From assembly GCF_028736235.1 (NCBI RefSeq), contig NZ_CP117884.1, forward strand, positions 992,001-1,056,000: a DNA stretch of 64,000 bases. Reading direction: 5' to 3'. The position numbers were made by a program, and so were the translations under genes. This DNA comes from Lacticaseibacillus pabuli. GTDB lineage: Bacteria > Bacillota > Bacilli > Lactobacillales > Lactobacillaceae. The notes under the pieces are model-generated. The model was not told the origin of the DNA and did not search any database. It saw only the letters and a list, made by a program, of their open reading frames with translations. Position 1 is the first letter of the stretch. Each line of letters starts with the position of its first letter. Below are positions 25,715 through 34,511 of this stretch, piece by piece.

Positions 25715-26179
25715 GTGCAGTGTCCACATTGTCATCACAATAGCTCACGAGTGGTCGATTCACGGCCAACAGACGGCGGTGCGGCCATTCGGCGGCGGCG
25801 CGAATGTGAGAATTGCGGCTATCGATTTACAACATTTGAACGCGTTGAGCAGACGCCGCTCCTCGTCATCAAGAAGAACGGGACCCGTGAAGAGTTTAAC
25901 CGCGAAAAGATTCTCCGTGGCCTCATCCGGGCATCTGAAAAGCGGCCGGTCACGATGGAGCAGATGCGCCACATTGTCGAGCAGGTTGAAAACAAACTGC
26001 GCGCGATTGGCGAAAACGAAGTGTCTAGTCAGACCATTGGGGAACAGGTCATGAGCCTGCTTGCCGACGTGGATGATGTGGCCTACATTCGTTTTGCCAG
26101 TGTTTACCGGCAGTTCAAGGATATGTCAGTGTTTATGAAAGAGCTCAAGGAAATGATGAACCGCGAGCACAAAGAATAA
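25715..26179 (+). CDS. nrdR: Ribonucleotide reductase repressor NrdR
   Basis: A 154-residue regulator: N-terminal zinc ribbon (CPHCHHNS ... CENCGYRF) and an ATP-cone domain ([17 protein letters not shown]). It senses (d)ATP and represses nrd genes through NrdR boxes. GTG start with AGGAGG upstream. It stands before the replication-restart pair dnaB-dnaI, as in Bacillus and other lactobacilli. Confidence 0.96.
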   Translation: MQCPHCHHNSSRVVDSRPTDGGAAIRRRRECENCGYRFTTFERVEQTPLLVIKKNGTREEFNREKILRGLIRASEKRPVTMEQMRHIVEQVENKLRAIGENEVSSQTIGEQVMSLLADVDDVAYIRFASVYRQFKDMSVFMKELKEMMNREHKE

Positions 26180-26187
26180 GCATGGCC

Positions 26188-26229
26188 AGCGGTTCGGAAC
26201 GCCTAGCACTGGGTCCCGAACCGCTTTTA
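26188..26229 (+). terminator. nrdR terminator
   Basis: A perfect 10-bp stem AGCGGTTCGG / CCGAACCGCT (26188-26197 / 26216-26225) with a short T-run; likely partial, since dnaB follows after 30 bases. Confidence 0.75.
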
Positions 26230-26258
26230 CTTTACATATGCGTTAGGAGGCAAGCAGT

Positions 26259-27638
26259 ATGCACCCAGTTGAATTTACACCGCAAAGCGACTACCTGGTG
26301 ACCCGAGCGCAACTGCTGAGCGACTTGGATCGGCAAACGCTGGTTTATTTGTACCAGCCGCTCATTGGACCGGTTGCCAGCGCGCTGTATGAAACGCTGT
26401 GGACGCAGGTGAAGGTCCACCCGCAGTACACCCGCGACCGTGCACCACACAGTAAGCTACTCCAAACGTTAGGTTGCGATTTGGACGCACTGTATGACGC
26501 ACGTGTGCATCTGGAAGCAGTGGGTCTCATGAAGACGTACACGCAGGTTGATCAGAGTCGGCATTATATTTATGAAATGTATTCGCCACTGCGACCGGCT
26601 GACTTTATTGCCGATGACTTGCTGGGCACTGCCTTGTATGATGCCGTTGGACCCGCTGAATTTGCGGAGCGGAGTGCCCAGTTTACGGTGACCCCCGTGC
26701 GGCGCCAAGATATGAAGGACCTCACTCGCGGCTTCATGGATGTCTATCATGTCGCGGGAAATGTCCTACAGACGCCAGAGGGGCTGACAGAAGCCCGCGA
26801 GCAGACACGGACGAAGGCGACACCATTGCCGCGCATTAGTAATGATGTCGTGGACTGGGAGCTCCTCGCACGGCTGTTAAGCAAGCAGAACTTGCGGGCG
26901 GAAGAGCTCAGTAGCAAACGTAGCCAGATTGCACAGATTGCCGGCTTTTACGGCATGACAACCAGTGAACTGGCTCGAACCTTGGCTCGCGCCATCGATG
27001 GGTTGACGGGAACGATTGACCTGCGGCGCTTGCAGGCAGAGGCCGACACCGAGTTTGCCCACCAGTCTGCACTGAAGAAGCAGGGGACTGCAGCGACGGT
27101 GAGTGAACCCGCAACCACGCGGGCGTCAGCACCCGCTACGCCGCTCTCGGCTGAAGAGACGGATTTGCTCAATCGTGCCAAGCGGATGAGTGTTGCCGAG
27201 TTCCTAGAGGCTGAGAAGACGAGCCACAGTGCGAACGCATTTGTTGCTCCGAACGAAACCCGTGCACTACGTCAATTGACTGGGCGCAATGTGTTTGATA
27301 TCCCGACGATTAATATTTTGGTCGCTTATGTCCTCGAAGGCCGGACGAGCATTAATCAGTCCTTCCTCGATGCTATCGCCAACTCATGGATTCAAGCCGG
27401 GGTGAACAGCCCCGAGTCGGCGTTAGCACAGATTCGCGACTATAAAGCGGGCAGAACGTCTAACCAGAAAAAGCAGCAACGGAATACACCACGGCGGGGC
27501 CGCCGTGTCGAGAAGCAACCGGACTGGGCGGACAAGAATTACAAGGCACCCACGCGTGTGTTATCGCCCGCTGAGCAAAAACAGCTGAACGCGCGCATTG
27601 CGGCGCTCAGTAAGCCGAAAGATGATTCACAAAAGTAA
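26259..27638 (+). CDS. dnaB: Replication initiation/membrane attachment protein DnaB
   Basis: A 459-residue Bacillus-type DnaB (not the helicase), part of the DnaD-DnaB-DnaI helicase-loading pathway. The N-terminal winged-helix region opens with DYLVTRAQLLSDLDRQTLVYLYQPLIG; the C-terminal DnaB/DnaD domain (about 310-400) includes VFDIPTINILVAYVL and SFLDAIANSWIQAGV. A basic tail follows. ATG with AGGAGG upstream. dnaI follows 12 bases later. Confidence 0.92.
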   Translation: MHPVEFTPQSDYLVTRAQLLSDLDRQTLVYLYQPLIGPVASALYETLWTQVKVHPQYTRDRAPHSKLLQTLGCDLDALYDARVHLEAVGLMKTYTQVDQSRHYIYEMYSPLRPADFIADDLLGTALYDAVGPAEFAERSAQFTVTPVRRQDMKDLTRGFMDVYHVAGNVLQTPEGLTEAREQTRTKATPLPRISNDVVDWELLARLLSKQNLRAEELSSKRSQIAQIAGFYGMTTSELARTLARAIDGLTGTIDLRRLQAEADTEFAHQSALKKQGTAATVSEPATTRASAPATPLSAEETDLLNRAKRMSVAEFLEAEKTSHSANAFVAPNETRALRQLTGRNVFDIPTINILVAYVLEGRTSINQSFLDAIANSWIQAGVNSPESALAQIRDYKAGRTSNQKKQQRNTPRRGRRVEKQPDWADKNYKAPTRVLSPAEQKQLNARIAALSKPKDDSQK

Positions 27639-27650
27639 GGAGTGATTGGT

Positions 27651-28586
27651 GTGCAAAACCTTTCCGCACAAATGCAGCAACTCATGAATCGCAGGGGCCG
27701 TGGCGCCGAGTTTAACCGCATGATGAGCCTGGTGCTCAAGGATACAGATGTCCAGGCATTTTTGAAAGCAAATGAGGCCGAGCTGGATGCGCATGCCGTT
27801 GAGCGCTCGGCGTCGCATTTGTATGAATTTTGCATGCAAAATGCCAAGGCGAAGCGTGGCGAGCCTACGATTGCACCGGGCTATGCACCACGTTTGCGCT
27901 TGAATGATCACTTGATTGATGTGGAGTACGTACCTAACCAGCAAATGATTGCCGAAAGCAAGGCGCGTGAGCAACGCGAGCTGGTAACCGCTGTTAGTAT
28001 GCCCCGTGATATTAAGGACGCCACTTTGGCCGGCTATGAGCAGACACCCGAACGGATGAATGCGATTGTGGCTGCCGCTGATTTTGCGGAGGGGCTGGTT
28101 AAGGCGCCGAAGCAATTCCACCAGGGCTTGTATTTGTACGGGCCGTTCGGGGTTGGCAAGACCTACCTGCTAGGTGCTGTGGCGAACAACCTGGCCGAAC
28201 ACGGAATCGCGTCCACCTTATTGCACCTGCCAACCTTTGCTGTGCAGATGAAAGCTGCGATTTCCCAGGGTGCCGTTTTACCGAAAATTGAACAGGTGCA
28301 AGATGCGCCCGTGCTCATGCTGGATGATATTGGGGCAGAATCTTTTTCGCCTTGGTTCCGGGATGAAGTCCTCGGTGTAATTTTGCAGCACCGGATGGAA
28401 GAAGAGTTACCAACCTGCTTCTCCTCAAACAAGTCGATGGCTGATCTGACGGACTTTCTGGCGGGTCGTGACACGGGCAGTGATGAGGCGACGAAGGCCG
28501 AGCGCATTATGCAACGCGTGAAGTTTTTGAGCCGTGAAATCGTGTTGAACGGTGTAAATCGACGTGAAAACAAGGTCAATCATTAG
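27651..28586 (+). CDS. dnaI: Primosomal helicase loader DnaI
   Basis: A 311-residue AAA+ loader that delivers the replicative helicase. The N-terminal domain is helicase-binding, and the ATPase core has Walker A GPFGVGKT (~165), Walker B MLDDIGAE and the arginine-rich sensor at the C-terminus. Start taken as GTG 27651 with GGAG eight bases upstream; the GTG at 27642 lies on that ribosome site. Confidence 0.93.
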   Translation: MQNLSAQMQQLMNRRGRGAEFNRMMSLVLKDTDVQAFLKANEAELDAHAVERSASHLYEFCMQNAKAKRGEPTIAPGYAPRLRLNDHLIDVEYVPNQQMIAESKAREQRELVTAVSMPRDIKDATLAGYEQTPERMNAIVAAADFAEGLVKAPKQFHQGLYLYGPFGVGKTYLLGAVANNLAEHGIASTLLHLPTFAVQMKAAISQGAVLPKIEQVQDAPVLMLDDIGAESFSPWFRDEVLGVILQHRMEEELPTCFSSNKSMADLTDFLAGRDTGSDEATKAERIMQRVKFLSREIVLNGVNRRENKVNH

Positions 28587-28594
28587 AAAAGTGT

Positions 28595-28623
28595 TTGCAG
28601 TTCGTGAGCAGGTGTGGTTTAAT
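28595..28623 (+). promoter_or_regulatory. thrS promoter
   Basis: TTGCAG (28595-28600), 17-bp spacer, TTTAAT (28618-28623), just upstream of the T-box leader. Confidence 0.6.
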
Positions 28624-28634
28624 AATGGCATCGA

Positions 28635-28849
28635 AGACGGAACAAAAGGTTTGCACAAGTCAGAGAGCGTGACCTAGGCTGAAAATCACGCATCCTGCTT
28701 ACCGCACCACTTCCCGAGATTGCCAGCAATGGCCCTCGACTCTGGTTACGAGTGATTGAGAGGACAGACGTGTCATGCGTCTGCCAATCTGGGTGGAACC
28801 GCGAGCAAATCGTCCCTGATATCAAGCAATTGATATCAGGGATTTTTTT
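28635..28849 (+). promoter_or_regulatory. T-box leader of thrS
   Basis: A T-box riboswitch: AGAGAG element, candidate specifier ACC (Thr) in the CTTACCGC segment, T-box sequence GGGTGGAACCGCG (28791-28803) and a strong terminator (28813-28849: 13-bp stem, GCAA loop, seven Ts). The UGGA bulge expects a tRNA with U73, which suits tRNA-Thr. The gene is switched on by uncharged tRNA-Thr. Confidence 0.92.
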
Positions 28850-28912
28850 ATGCCCGTCTTCATAAAATTGTTTATTAACACCGGTTACGGTGATTGAGGA
28901 AGGAAGATTATT

Positions 28913-30856
28913 ATGGCATTATCTTTGACTTTTCCAGATGGCAGTGTCAAATCATTTGACGATGGCGCTTCAGCATTAGACGTTGCGAAGTCCATCAGTA
29001 TTTCTTTGGGCAAGAAGGCACTGGCCGGCAAGCTGAACGGCAAGCTGGTTGACCTCGATGCCCCAATCAAGGCTGACGGCAAGATCGAAATCGTCACCAA
29101 GGACAGCAAGGACGGCCTCGCCGTTCTGCGTCACACCGCTGCCTTTGTTCTGGCTGATGCATTGAACCAGTTGTTCCCAGGCCTGCGCTTTGGTGAAGGT
29201 ACTGCAACCGAAGACGGTTTCTTCTACGACACCGATAAGGATGACGGCCAGGTTGCCGTTACCGATTTGCCAGCAATCAAGTCCAAGATGCAGGAAATCA
29301 TTAAGGCGGGTGGCCAGATTGAATCCGCCAGCATGAGTGCTGCGGATGCTAAGAAGCGCTACGCTAACGATAAGTTCAAGAGTCAGTTGGCTGATGAAGC
29401 CGGTGACCCAATCTCCGGCCACAAGTTGGGCGATTTCTTCGACTTCAACGAAGGTGCCTTGTTGCCTGACCTGAAGGAACTCAAGCACTTCGACCTGCTC
29501 TCCGTTGCCGGTGCTTACTGGGAAAGTAAGTCATCTAACCCAATGCTCCAACGTGTATACGGGACTGCCTACTTCAAGGCTGCTGACCTGGAAGATGACG
29601 CCAAGCGCCGCCAGGAAGCTAAGGAACGTGACCACCGTGTCATTGGCCGCGACCTCGACTTGTTCTTCGTTGACCCAGAGGTTGGTGCCGGGATGCCTTA
29701 CTGGATGCCAAATGGTGCCACGATTCGCCGTACCATCGAGCGTTACATCGTTGACCGTGAAGTCGCTGACGGGTATGAACATGTTTACACTCCAGTTGCC
29801 GCTAACCTGAACCTGTACAAGACTTCAGGCCACTGGCAGCACTACCGTGAAGACATGTTCCCACCAATGGACATGGGTGAAGGCGAAATGCTTGAACTGC
29901 GTCCGATGAACTGCCCAAGCCACATTCAGATTTACAAGCACCACACACGTTCATACCGCGACTTGCCACTGCGCATCGCTGAACTGGGGATGATGCACCG
30001 TTACGAAAAGTCTGGTGCCTTGTCTGGCCTCCAGCGTGTTCGTGAAATGACCTTGAACGATGGGCACACCTTCGTGGCCCTCGACCAGGTTGAATCCGAA
30101 TTCCAGAAGATCTTGAAGCTGATCTTGAGTGTTTACAAGGACTTTGATATCAACGACGTGACCTACCGTCTGTCCTACCGAGACCCTGCCAACACCGACA
30201 AGTACTTCGATGATGACGAAATGTGGGACCGCAGCCAGCACATGCTGAAGGCCGCCATGGATGACCTTGGCCTCGATTACTACGAAGCTGAAGGGGAAGC
30301 TGCTTTCTACGGTCCAAAGCTGGATATCCAGACTAAGACCGCGCTGGGCAACGAAGAAACCATGTCAACCATTCAGCTGGACTTCATGCTGCCAGATCGC
30401 TTCGACCTGACCTACGTGGGTAAAGATGGTGAAGACCACCGTCCAGTCATGATTCACCGTGGTGTTGTGGGGACGATGGAACGCTTCGTCGCTTACCTGA
30501 CCGAAATCTACAAGGGTGCATTCCCAACCTGGCTCGCACCTACGCAGGTTGTCATGATTCCTGTTAAGAACGACTTGCACGAGGACTACGTAAACAACCT
30601 GAAGGACCAGATGGTTAAGGCCGGTCTGCGCGTTAAGGTTGACGACCGCAACGAAAAGATGGGTTACAAGATTCGTGAGGCCCAGACCAAGAAGGTACCA
30701 TACACGGTCGTTGTTGGTGATGATGAACTGGCTTCCGGTAATGTCTCTGTCCGTCGCTACGGTGAGGACAAGGCATGGGAACAGAGCGCGCCAATGTTCA
30801 TCAACGCGGTGAAGGCTGATGTGGCAAACTACTCACGTAAGGATGCACGTCAATAA
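28913..30856 (+). CDS. thrS: Threonyl-tRNA synthetase
   Basis: A 647-residue class II synthetase: TGS domain (1-~62), editing domain with [11 protein letters not shown], catalytic core with [13 protein letters not shown] and the C-terminal anticodon domain (from ~540, [14 protein letters not shown]). Zinc ligands Cys (in NCP), His and His are in place. AAGGAAG upstream of ATG. Confidence 0.97.
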   Translation: MALSLTFPDGSVKSFDDGASALDVAKSISISLGKKALAGKLNGKLVDLDAPIKADGKIEIVTKDSKDGLAVLRHTAAFVLADALNQLFPGLRFGEGTATEDGFFYDTDKDDGQVAVTDLPAIKSKMQEIIKAGGQIESASMSAADAKKRYANDKFKSQLADEAGDPISGHKLGDFFDFNEGALLPDLKELKHFDLLSVAGAYWESKSSNPMLQRVYGTAYFKAADLEDDAKRRQEAKERDHRVIGRDLDLFFVDPEVGAGMPYWMPNGATIRRTIERYIVDREVADGYEHVYTPVAANLNLYKTSGHWQHYREDMFPPMDMGEGEMLELRPMNCPSHIQIYKHHTRSYRDLPLRIAELGMMHRYEKSGALSGLQRVREMTLNDGHTFVALDQVESEFQKILKLILSVYKDFDINDVTYRLSYRDPANTDKYFDDDEMWDRSQHMLKAAMDDLGLDYYEAEGEAAFYGPKLDIQTKTALGNEETMSTIQLDFMLPDRFDLTYVGKDGEDHRPVMIHRGVVGTMERFVAYLTEIYKGAFPTWLAPTQVVMIPVKNDLHEDYVNNLKDQMVKAGLRVKVDDRNEKMGYKIREAQTKKVPYTVVVGDDELASGNVSVRRYGEDKAWEQSAPMFINAVKADVANYSRKDARQ

Positions 30857-30945
30857 TCGTAAAGTAAATTCAGCTTATCTGTCTGGATATTAACTAATAA
30901 CGTTATTAATTAATTATTCAGATTAATAAACTGAAACATTTATAA

Positions 30946-30986
30946 AAAGCTACAAACACTGTTGTTACAGTATTTGTAGCTTTTTT
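30946..30986 (+). terminator. thrS terminator
   Basis: AAAGCTACAAA pairs with TTTGTAGCTTT, with an inner CTGT/ACAG part and a T-run. Confidence 0.9.
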
Positions 30987-31027
30987 AATTTCACAAAAAA
31001 CGTTACAAAAATAGTTAAAAATATGCT

Positions 31028-31055
31028 TTGGATTTGGCGGCCATCGTTTTATAAT
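31028..31055 (+). promoter_or_regulatory. Promoter of the sortase-like gene
   Basis: TTGGAT (31028-31033), 16-bp spacer, TATAAT (31050-31055). The leader to the start codon is about 80 bases. Confidence 0.65.
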
Positions 31056-31140
31056 AATCATATCAAGAGGGACAGAGTGCTGGGGGGCACGTTGAAGTAC
31101 CGCTTGAGCCGTGCTGGTTGTTCACGGGGAGTGGATAATC

Positions 31141-31668
31141 ATGAAAGCAACGAAAATTTTGGCCTTTGCGCTGGTTATTGGGCTAGCTTTTGGGGGTGGC
31201 GTCACCGAGACGGTAGCGCCACAAAGCTCTTCCAGCTCGATTGTTGTTGCAGCAAGTCAGAAGGTACAACCAAAGAACACGATTAACTTTTTGGGGGTAA
31301 CGATGCAGATCATCAAGGGAAACATGAATGTCACGACCGCACCAAGCGGCAATCGTGTTCAAACTTGGGGTGGTCAAACAACAATTTCAGTCACGGATCA
31401 GCAGTCCACTCACTTGATTGGACACAACACCTCGAACTTCGGCAAAATTGTTCAGCTGAAGAAGGGGTCTGCGGTTACGGTGGTCGACGGTTTTGGACAC
31501 AAGAAGGTTTACCACGTTACCATGACACGCGATGTCAACGATCAAGCGGTTGACATTCACTCTGGGGCAGACGTTTACGACCAGATTGTAAATGCGAAGC
31601 AGGGTGAACAGATTGTGCTGCAGACGTGCTTGACTGAAACTTTGAATCGGATTGTTTGGGCGCGTTAA
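31141..31668 (+). CDS. Secreted sortase-like protein
   Basis: A 175-residue protein with a signal peptide (KATKILAFALVIGLAFGGG, then a Ser-rich stretch with a likely cleavage after VVAA) and a compact sortase-like beta domain. The three sortase catalytic features can be seen: His in LIGHN, Cys in VLQTC, Arg in LNRIVWA near the C-terminus; FGKIVQLKKGSAVTVVDG between them also fits. The Cys-Arg spacing is short. It has no second transmembrane helix, so it may be released or held by an uncleaved signal. No LPXTG substrate gene is adjacent. ATG 31141 with GGGGAG upstream. Transpeptidase activity is inferred. Confidence 0.65.
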   Translation: MKATKILAFALVIGLAFGGGVTETVAPQSSSSSIVVAASQKVQPKNTINFLGVTMQIIKGNMNVTTAPSGNRVQTWGGQTTISVTDQQSTHLIGHNTSNFGKIVQLKKGSAVTVVDGFGHKKVYHVTMTRDVNDQAVDIHSGADVYDQIVNAKQGEQIVLQTCLTETLNRIVWAR

Positions 31669-31749
31669 TCGGCGTCCTGGGTTTAGTAGTCGTGGGCCAG
31701 TTGCCAGCACGGGTGGTTTACAACACGACTGAGTTAAATGTTTCGGGGG

Positions 31750-31780
31750 GACCGGCTTTTAATGAGACCGGTCTTTTTTT
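31750..31780 (+). terminator. Terminator of the sortase-like gene
   Basis: GACCGG / CCGGTC stem followed by seven Ts; the repeat copy 2 starts on the next base. Confidence 0.85.
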
Positions 31781-31925
31781 GCAATTTCCCTTAACAAGTG
31801 ATGAGTCAGTTAACGGACGACTTTGCGAAGCAAAGCTCGCGCGTTTACTGACTCACACGAGTTTAGGGAAATGCAGTGACTAATTGCGCCAGCAATTTGT
31901 CACCTCCATGCCCTTAATCTTTCTA
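31781..31925. repeat. Structured palindromic repeat, copy 2
   Basis: Compact form of the element at 725-985. A 94-nt hairpin (31781-31874) has arms TTTCCCTTAAC / GTTTAGGGAAA, GAGTCAGT / ACTGACTC, and CTTTGC GAA GCAAAG at its tip. One base later a second hairpin (31876-31903: GTGACTAATTGC, loop GCCA, GCAATTTGTCAC) follows, then a shared tail CTCCATGC. Base differences from copy 1 are mostly paired, keeping the stems. Confidence 0.8.
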
Positions 31926-32171
31926 AGTAAGCTATCGTCCCATACCACCCAAATCATCAATCATAATTCAGCAACAGCCGTCACATATACATTCACTATT
32001 TTTTTGTAACGAAACGATACAATTCCACCGGATACCACCAATCCGTGTCACTTAGCCAACCAGCACCGCGAATTGCCAGCCGAACAACCGTTTTTTGCAA
32101 TCTTGCAATATTTTTGATAAACTTATTTTAGACATTAGCGCGTCCCTATCGACAAAACGGAGGACAAACCA
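31926..32171. other. Non-coding stretch upstream of yitT
   Basis: AT-rich with no ORF or strong repeat. TTGCAA (about 32104) and following AT-rich boxes could be the yitT promoter, but no good match is seen. Confidence 0.4.
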
Positions 32172-33002
32172 ATTCGTAAAATAAGATCAAATCAGCTTTA
32201 CAAGTACCTATTCATCACTGTGGCACTCGCCGTCATTGCGATCAGCATAAACCTATTTTTTGCACCGCATGGCGTTGCCGCGGGTGGGGCAACAGGTCTG
32301 GCAATTATTCTGTATGAGATTGCTAAGATTCCAACAGCAGTGAGCACCTTGGTCATCAACGTCATCCTGCTAATCTTGTCATCCTTCCTATTGAGCAAAG
32401 CCACGACGCTGCGCATTTTATATGGTAGTTTGATGTTGCCGGTCCTGATGTTCCTGATTCCAAACACGAACCTCGTGCAGGACCGCACGCTTGCCATCCT
32501 GGTGGGTAGCGTCGTGATTGCTGTCGGGTTCACGATGCTGTATGCCGTCGACGCATCGAGTGGGGGCACAACGGTTCCACCGCTCATCTTTAAACGGTAC
32601 TGGGGAATCAAAACGGCGACTAGTCTGTTTGCCATTGATGTCGTCGTGTCTACGTTAAACATACCCGTTTCTGGAATCGAATCGTTTATCCTAGCGATCT
32701 TCTCGCTCTGGATTACGAACCTGACTATTAACTATCTACAGACCGGGATTGATAAACGACTGCTGTTGCATGTCTTCAGTGGGGAGCAGTTGCGCGAAAT
32801 CAAGACGCAGCTCCTGGACTTACCCGACGCGGAAATTTCGGCGACACTGATTCACGGTGAGGACAATGGTTCTGGCCGTGATATGCTGATGGTGATTGTT
32901 GATCAGCCAGACTATAAAGACACGATCAAACTGATTCGGGCGCTCGATGAAGACGCCTTGGTGATCGCCGGTGATGTCGCTGAAGTCCACGGCGTAAATT
33001 AA
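32172..33002 (+). CDS. YitT-family (DUF161/DUF2179) membrane protein with an ATT start
   Basis: A 276-residue protein with five to six hydrophobic helices (YLFITVALAVIAISINLFF, LVINVILLILSSFLL, ILVGSVVIAVGFTMLY and others) and a soluble C-terminal DUF2179 domain (from ~200). Function is unknown. The only start with correct spacing is ATT 32172, eight bases after GGAGG; the residues it adds (RKIRSNQLYKYLFIT) match the normal family N-terminus, whereas GTG 32220 would cut into the first helix. It lies directly upstream of the infC leader. ATT initiation is inferred. Confidence 0.8.
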   Translation: MRKIRSNQLYKYLFITVALAVIAISINLFFAPHGVAAGGATGLAIILYEIAKIPTAVSTLVINVILLILSSFLLSKATTLRILYGSLMLPVLMFLIPNTNLVQDRTLAILVGSVVIAVGFTMLYAVDASSGGTTVPPLIFKRYWGIKTATSLFAIDVVVSTLNIPVSGIESFILAIFSLWITNLTINYLQTGIDKRLLLHVFSGEQLREIKTQLLDLPDAEISATLIHGEDNGSGRDMLMVIVDQPDYKDTIKLIRALDEDALVIAGDVAEVHGVN

Positions 33003-33004
33003 GT

Positions 33005-33034
33005 TTGACAGCAGTAATGAATATCTTGTATACT
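33005..33034 (+). promoter_or_regulatory. infC operon promoter
   Basis: Consensus TTGACA (33005-33010), 18-bp spacer, TATACT (33029-33034). Confidence 0.85.
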
Positions 33035-33041
33035 GTTCAAG

Positions 33042-33162
33042 TTGAGAAAAAGCAGAAGTTCCCACTTCTCGCCTATGTCGTTTGACCTCTGGGCTCATTA
33101 TGTACGGATATTAATCTGTGGTGGTGGGACTATGCGTAAGCATTCCAGCACCACTTTTTTTG
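33042..33162 (+). promoter_or_regulatory. infC-rpmI-rplT leader (L20-leader type) with terminator
   Basis: A long structured leader ending in a terminator hairpin (GTGGTG ... ATGC GTAA GCAT ... CACCAC and seven Ts, about 33118-33161) ahead of infC. In Bacillus, L20 binds such a leader and favours termination. The position and layout match; the L20-binding fold itself was not confirmed. Confidence 0.75.
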
Positions 33163-33197
33163 CTTTCTCTCACCAAAAATCTTGGAGGTGAATAACC

Positions 33198-33719
33198 ATA
33201 GCAAAAGATATGATGGTCAACGATGGTATTCGCGCGCGCGAAGTTCGACTGATTGCCGCTGATGGTGAACAGCTTGGAATTAAGAGCACGCAGGACGCCA
33301 TTGCCCTTGCCGATAGTGCCAACTTGGATGTCGTCCTCGTTGCACCTACTGCAAAGCCGCCTGTCGCCCGCATCATGGATTACGGTAAATACCGTTTCGA
33401 ACTGCAGAAGAAGCAGCGTGATGCCCGGAAGAAACAGAAAACCATCAACGTTAAAGAAGTTCGCCTCAGTCCGACGATTGAGGAAAACGACTTCCAGACC
33501 AAGCTTAACAACGCGGTGAAGTTCCTCGAAAAGGGTGCCAAGGTTAAGGTATCCATTCGATTCCGCGGGCGTGCTATCACGCATAAGGAGATTGGTCGTA
33601 AGGTACTACTCAAGTTGGCCGATGCCACTAAGGACATTGCGACGGTTGAGTCTGCACCAAAGATGGATGGCCGCAGCATGTTCTTGCTGTTGGCTCCAAA
33701 GGCTGACAAAGAAAACTAA
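33198..33719 (+). CDS. infC: Translation initiation factor IF-3 (ATA start)
   Basis: A 173-residue IF-3. N-domain [21 protein letters not shown], linker with [18 protein letters not shown], and the C-domain ([11 protein letters not shown]). Taking the start as ATA 33198, nine bases after GGAGG, gives [15 protein letters not shown], which matches the family N-terminus; the ATGs at 33210 and 33213 would lack a ribosome site at the right distance. IF-3 genes often use AUU or similar so that IF-3 limits its own translation. Confidence 0.92.
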   Translation: MAKDMMVNDGIRAREVRLIAADGEQLGIKSTQDAIALADSANLDVVLVAPTAKPPVARIMDYGKYRFELQKKQRDARKKQKTINVKEVRLSPTIEENDFQTKLNNAVKFLEKGAKVKVSIRFRGRAITHKEIGRKVLLKLADATKDIATVESAPKMDGRSMFLLLAPKADKEN

Positions 33720-33778
33720 GTCAGTGTATTAAACCTGGTGCAAACGCATCTGGATATAAATTTTAGGAGGAATTCATT

Positions 33779-33979
33779 ATGCCTAAGTTCAAGACACACC
33801 GTGCTTCCGCTAAGCGTTTCAAGCGGACAGCTAGTGGCATGTTCAAGCGCGGCCACGCCTACACTTCTCACCGTTTCCACGGTAAGACCAAGAAGCAGCG
33901 TCGTCAGCTTCGCAAGTCCGGTTTAGTGCACGCAACAACTCTGCGTACTGTACGCAAGATGCTTACCTACATGAAGTAA
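33779..33979 (+). CDS. rpmI: 50S ribosomal protein L35
   Basis: A 66-residue basic protein with the L35 start [16 protein letters not shown] and [19 protein letters not shown] precedes the ATG. Second gene of the infC operon, with no terminator to rplT. Confidence 0.97.
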   Translation: MPKFKTHRASAKRFKRTASGMFKRGHAYTSHRFHGKTKKQRRQLRKSGLVHATTLRTVRKMLTYMK

Positions 33980-34050
33980 TCGCTACGTGCGCTTACTAGT
34001 CGACTTCATCAAGAAGTCAGAACGCTTTTTCTAATTTAGGAGGTTTTACT

Positions 34051-34407
34051 ATGCCACGTGTTAAGGGTGGAATTGTTACTCGCAAACGTCGTAAGAAGGT
34101 ACTTAAGCTCGTTAAGGGCTACCGTGGTTCCAAGCACCGTCTTTTCAAGGCCGCACATACTCAGCTGATGGTTTCTTACCGTTACGCTTTCCGCGACCGT
34201 CGTGCTAAGAAGCGCTCATACCGCTCCCTTTGGATCGCACGTATCAACGCTGCAGCTCGTCTGAACGACATTTCCTACAGCAAGTTGATGCACGGTTTGA
34301 AGCTTGCCGGTGTCGACATGAACCGCAAGATGCTCGCTGATCTTGCCATCACTGACGCCGACGCTTTCTCCGCACTTGCAGAGACAGCTAAGAAGGCTAA
34401 CGCTTAA
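34051..34407 (+). CDS. rplT: 50S ribosomal protein L20
   Basis: A 118-residue basic protein, [19 protein letters not shown] and the conserved middle [14 protein letters not shown] segment ([20 protein letters not shown]). Early-assembly 23S binder, and the likely repressor of its own operon through the leader at 33042-33162. GGAGG before ATG. Confidence 0.97.
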   Translation: MPRVKGGIVTRKRRKKVLKLVKGYRGSKHRLFKAAHTQLMVSYRYAFRDRRAKKRSYRSLWIARINAAARLNDISYSKLMHGLKLAGVDMNRKMLADLAITDADAFSALAETAKKANA

Positions 34408-34457
34408 TCATTGCTTTCGTATTTCCAACCGATAGTAATTAAGCATTAGACAAAAGA

Positions 34458-34509
34458 AGACCCGTCCAACCAGTTCGCGATTGCGATTTGGTTGAACGGG
34501 TCTTTTTTT
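34458..34509. terminator. rplT terminator
   Basis: A 14-bp imperfect stem (AGACCCGTCCAACCA and TGGTTGAACGGGTCT) with seven Ts; A-rich on its left, so it may also end the convergent MFS gene. Confidence 0.9.
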
Positions 34510-34511
34510 GC

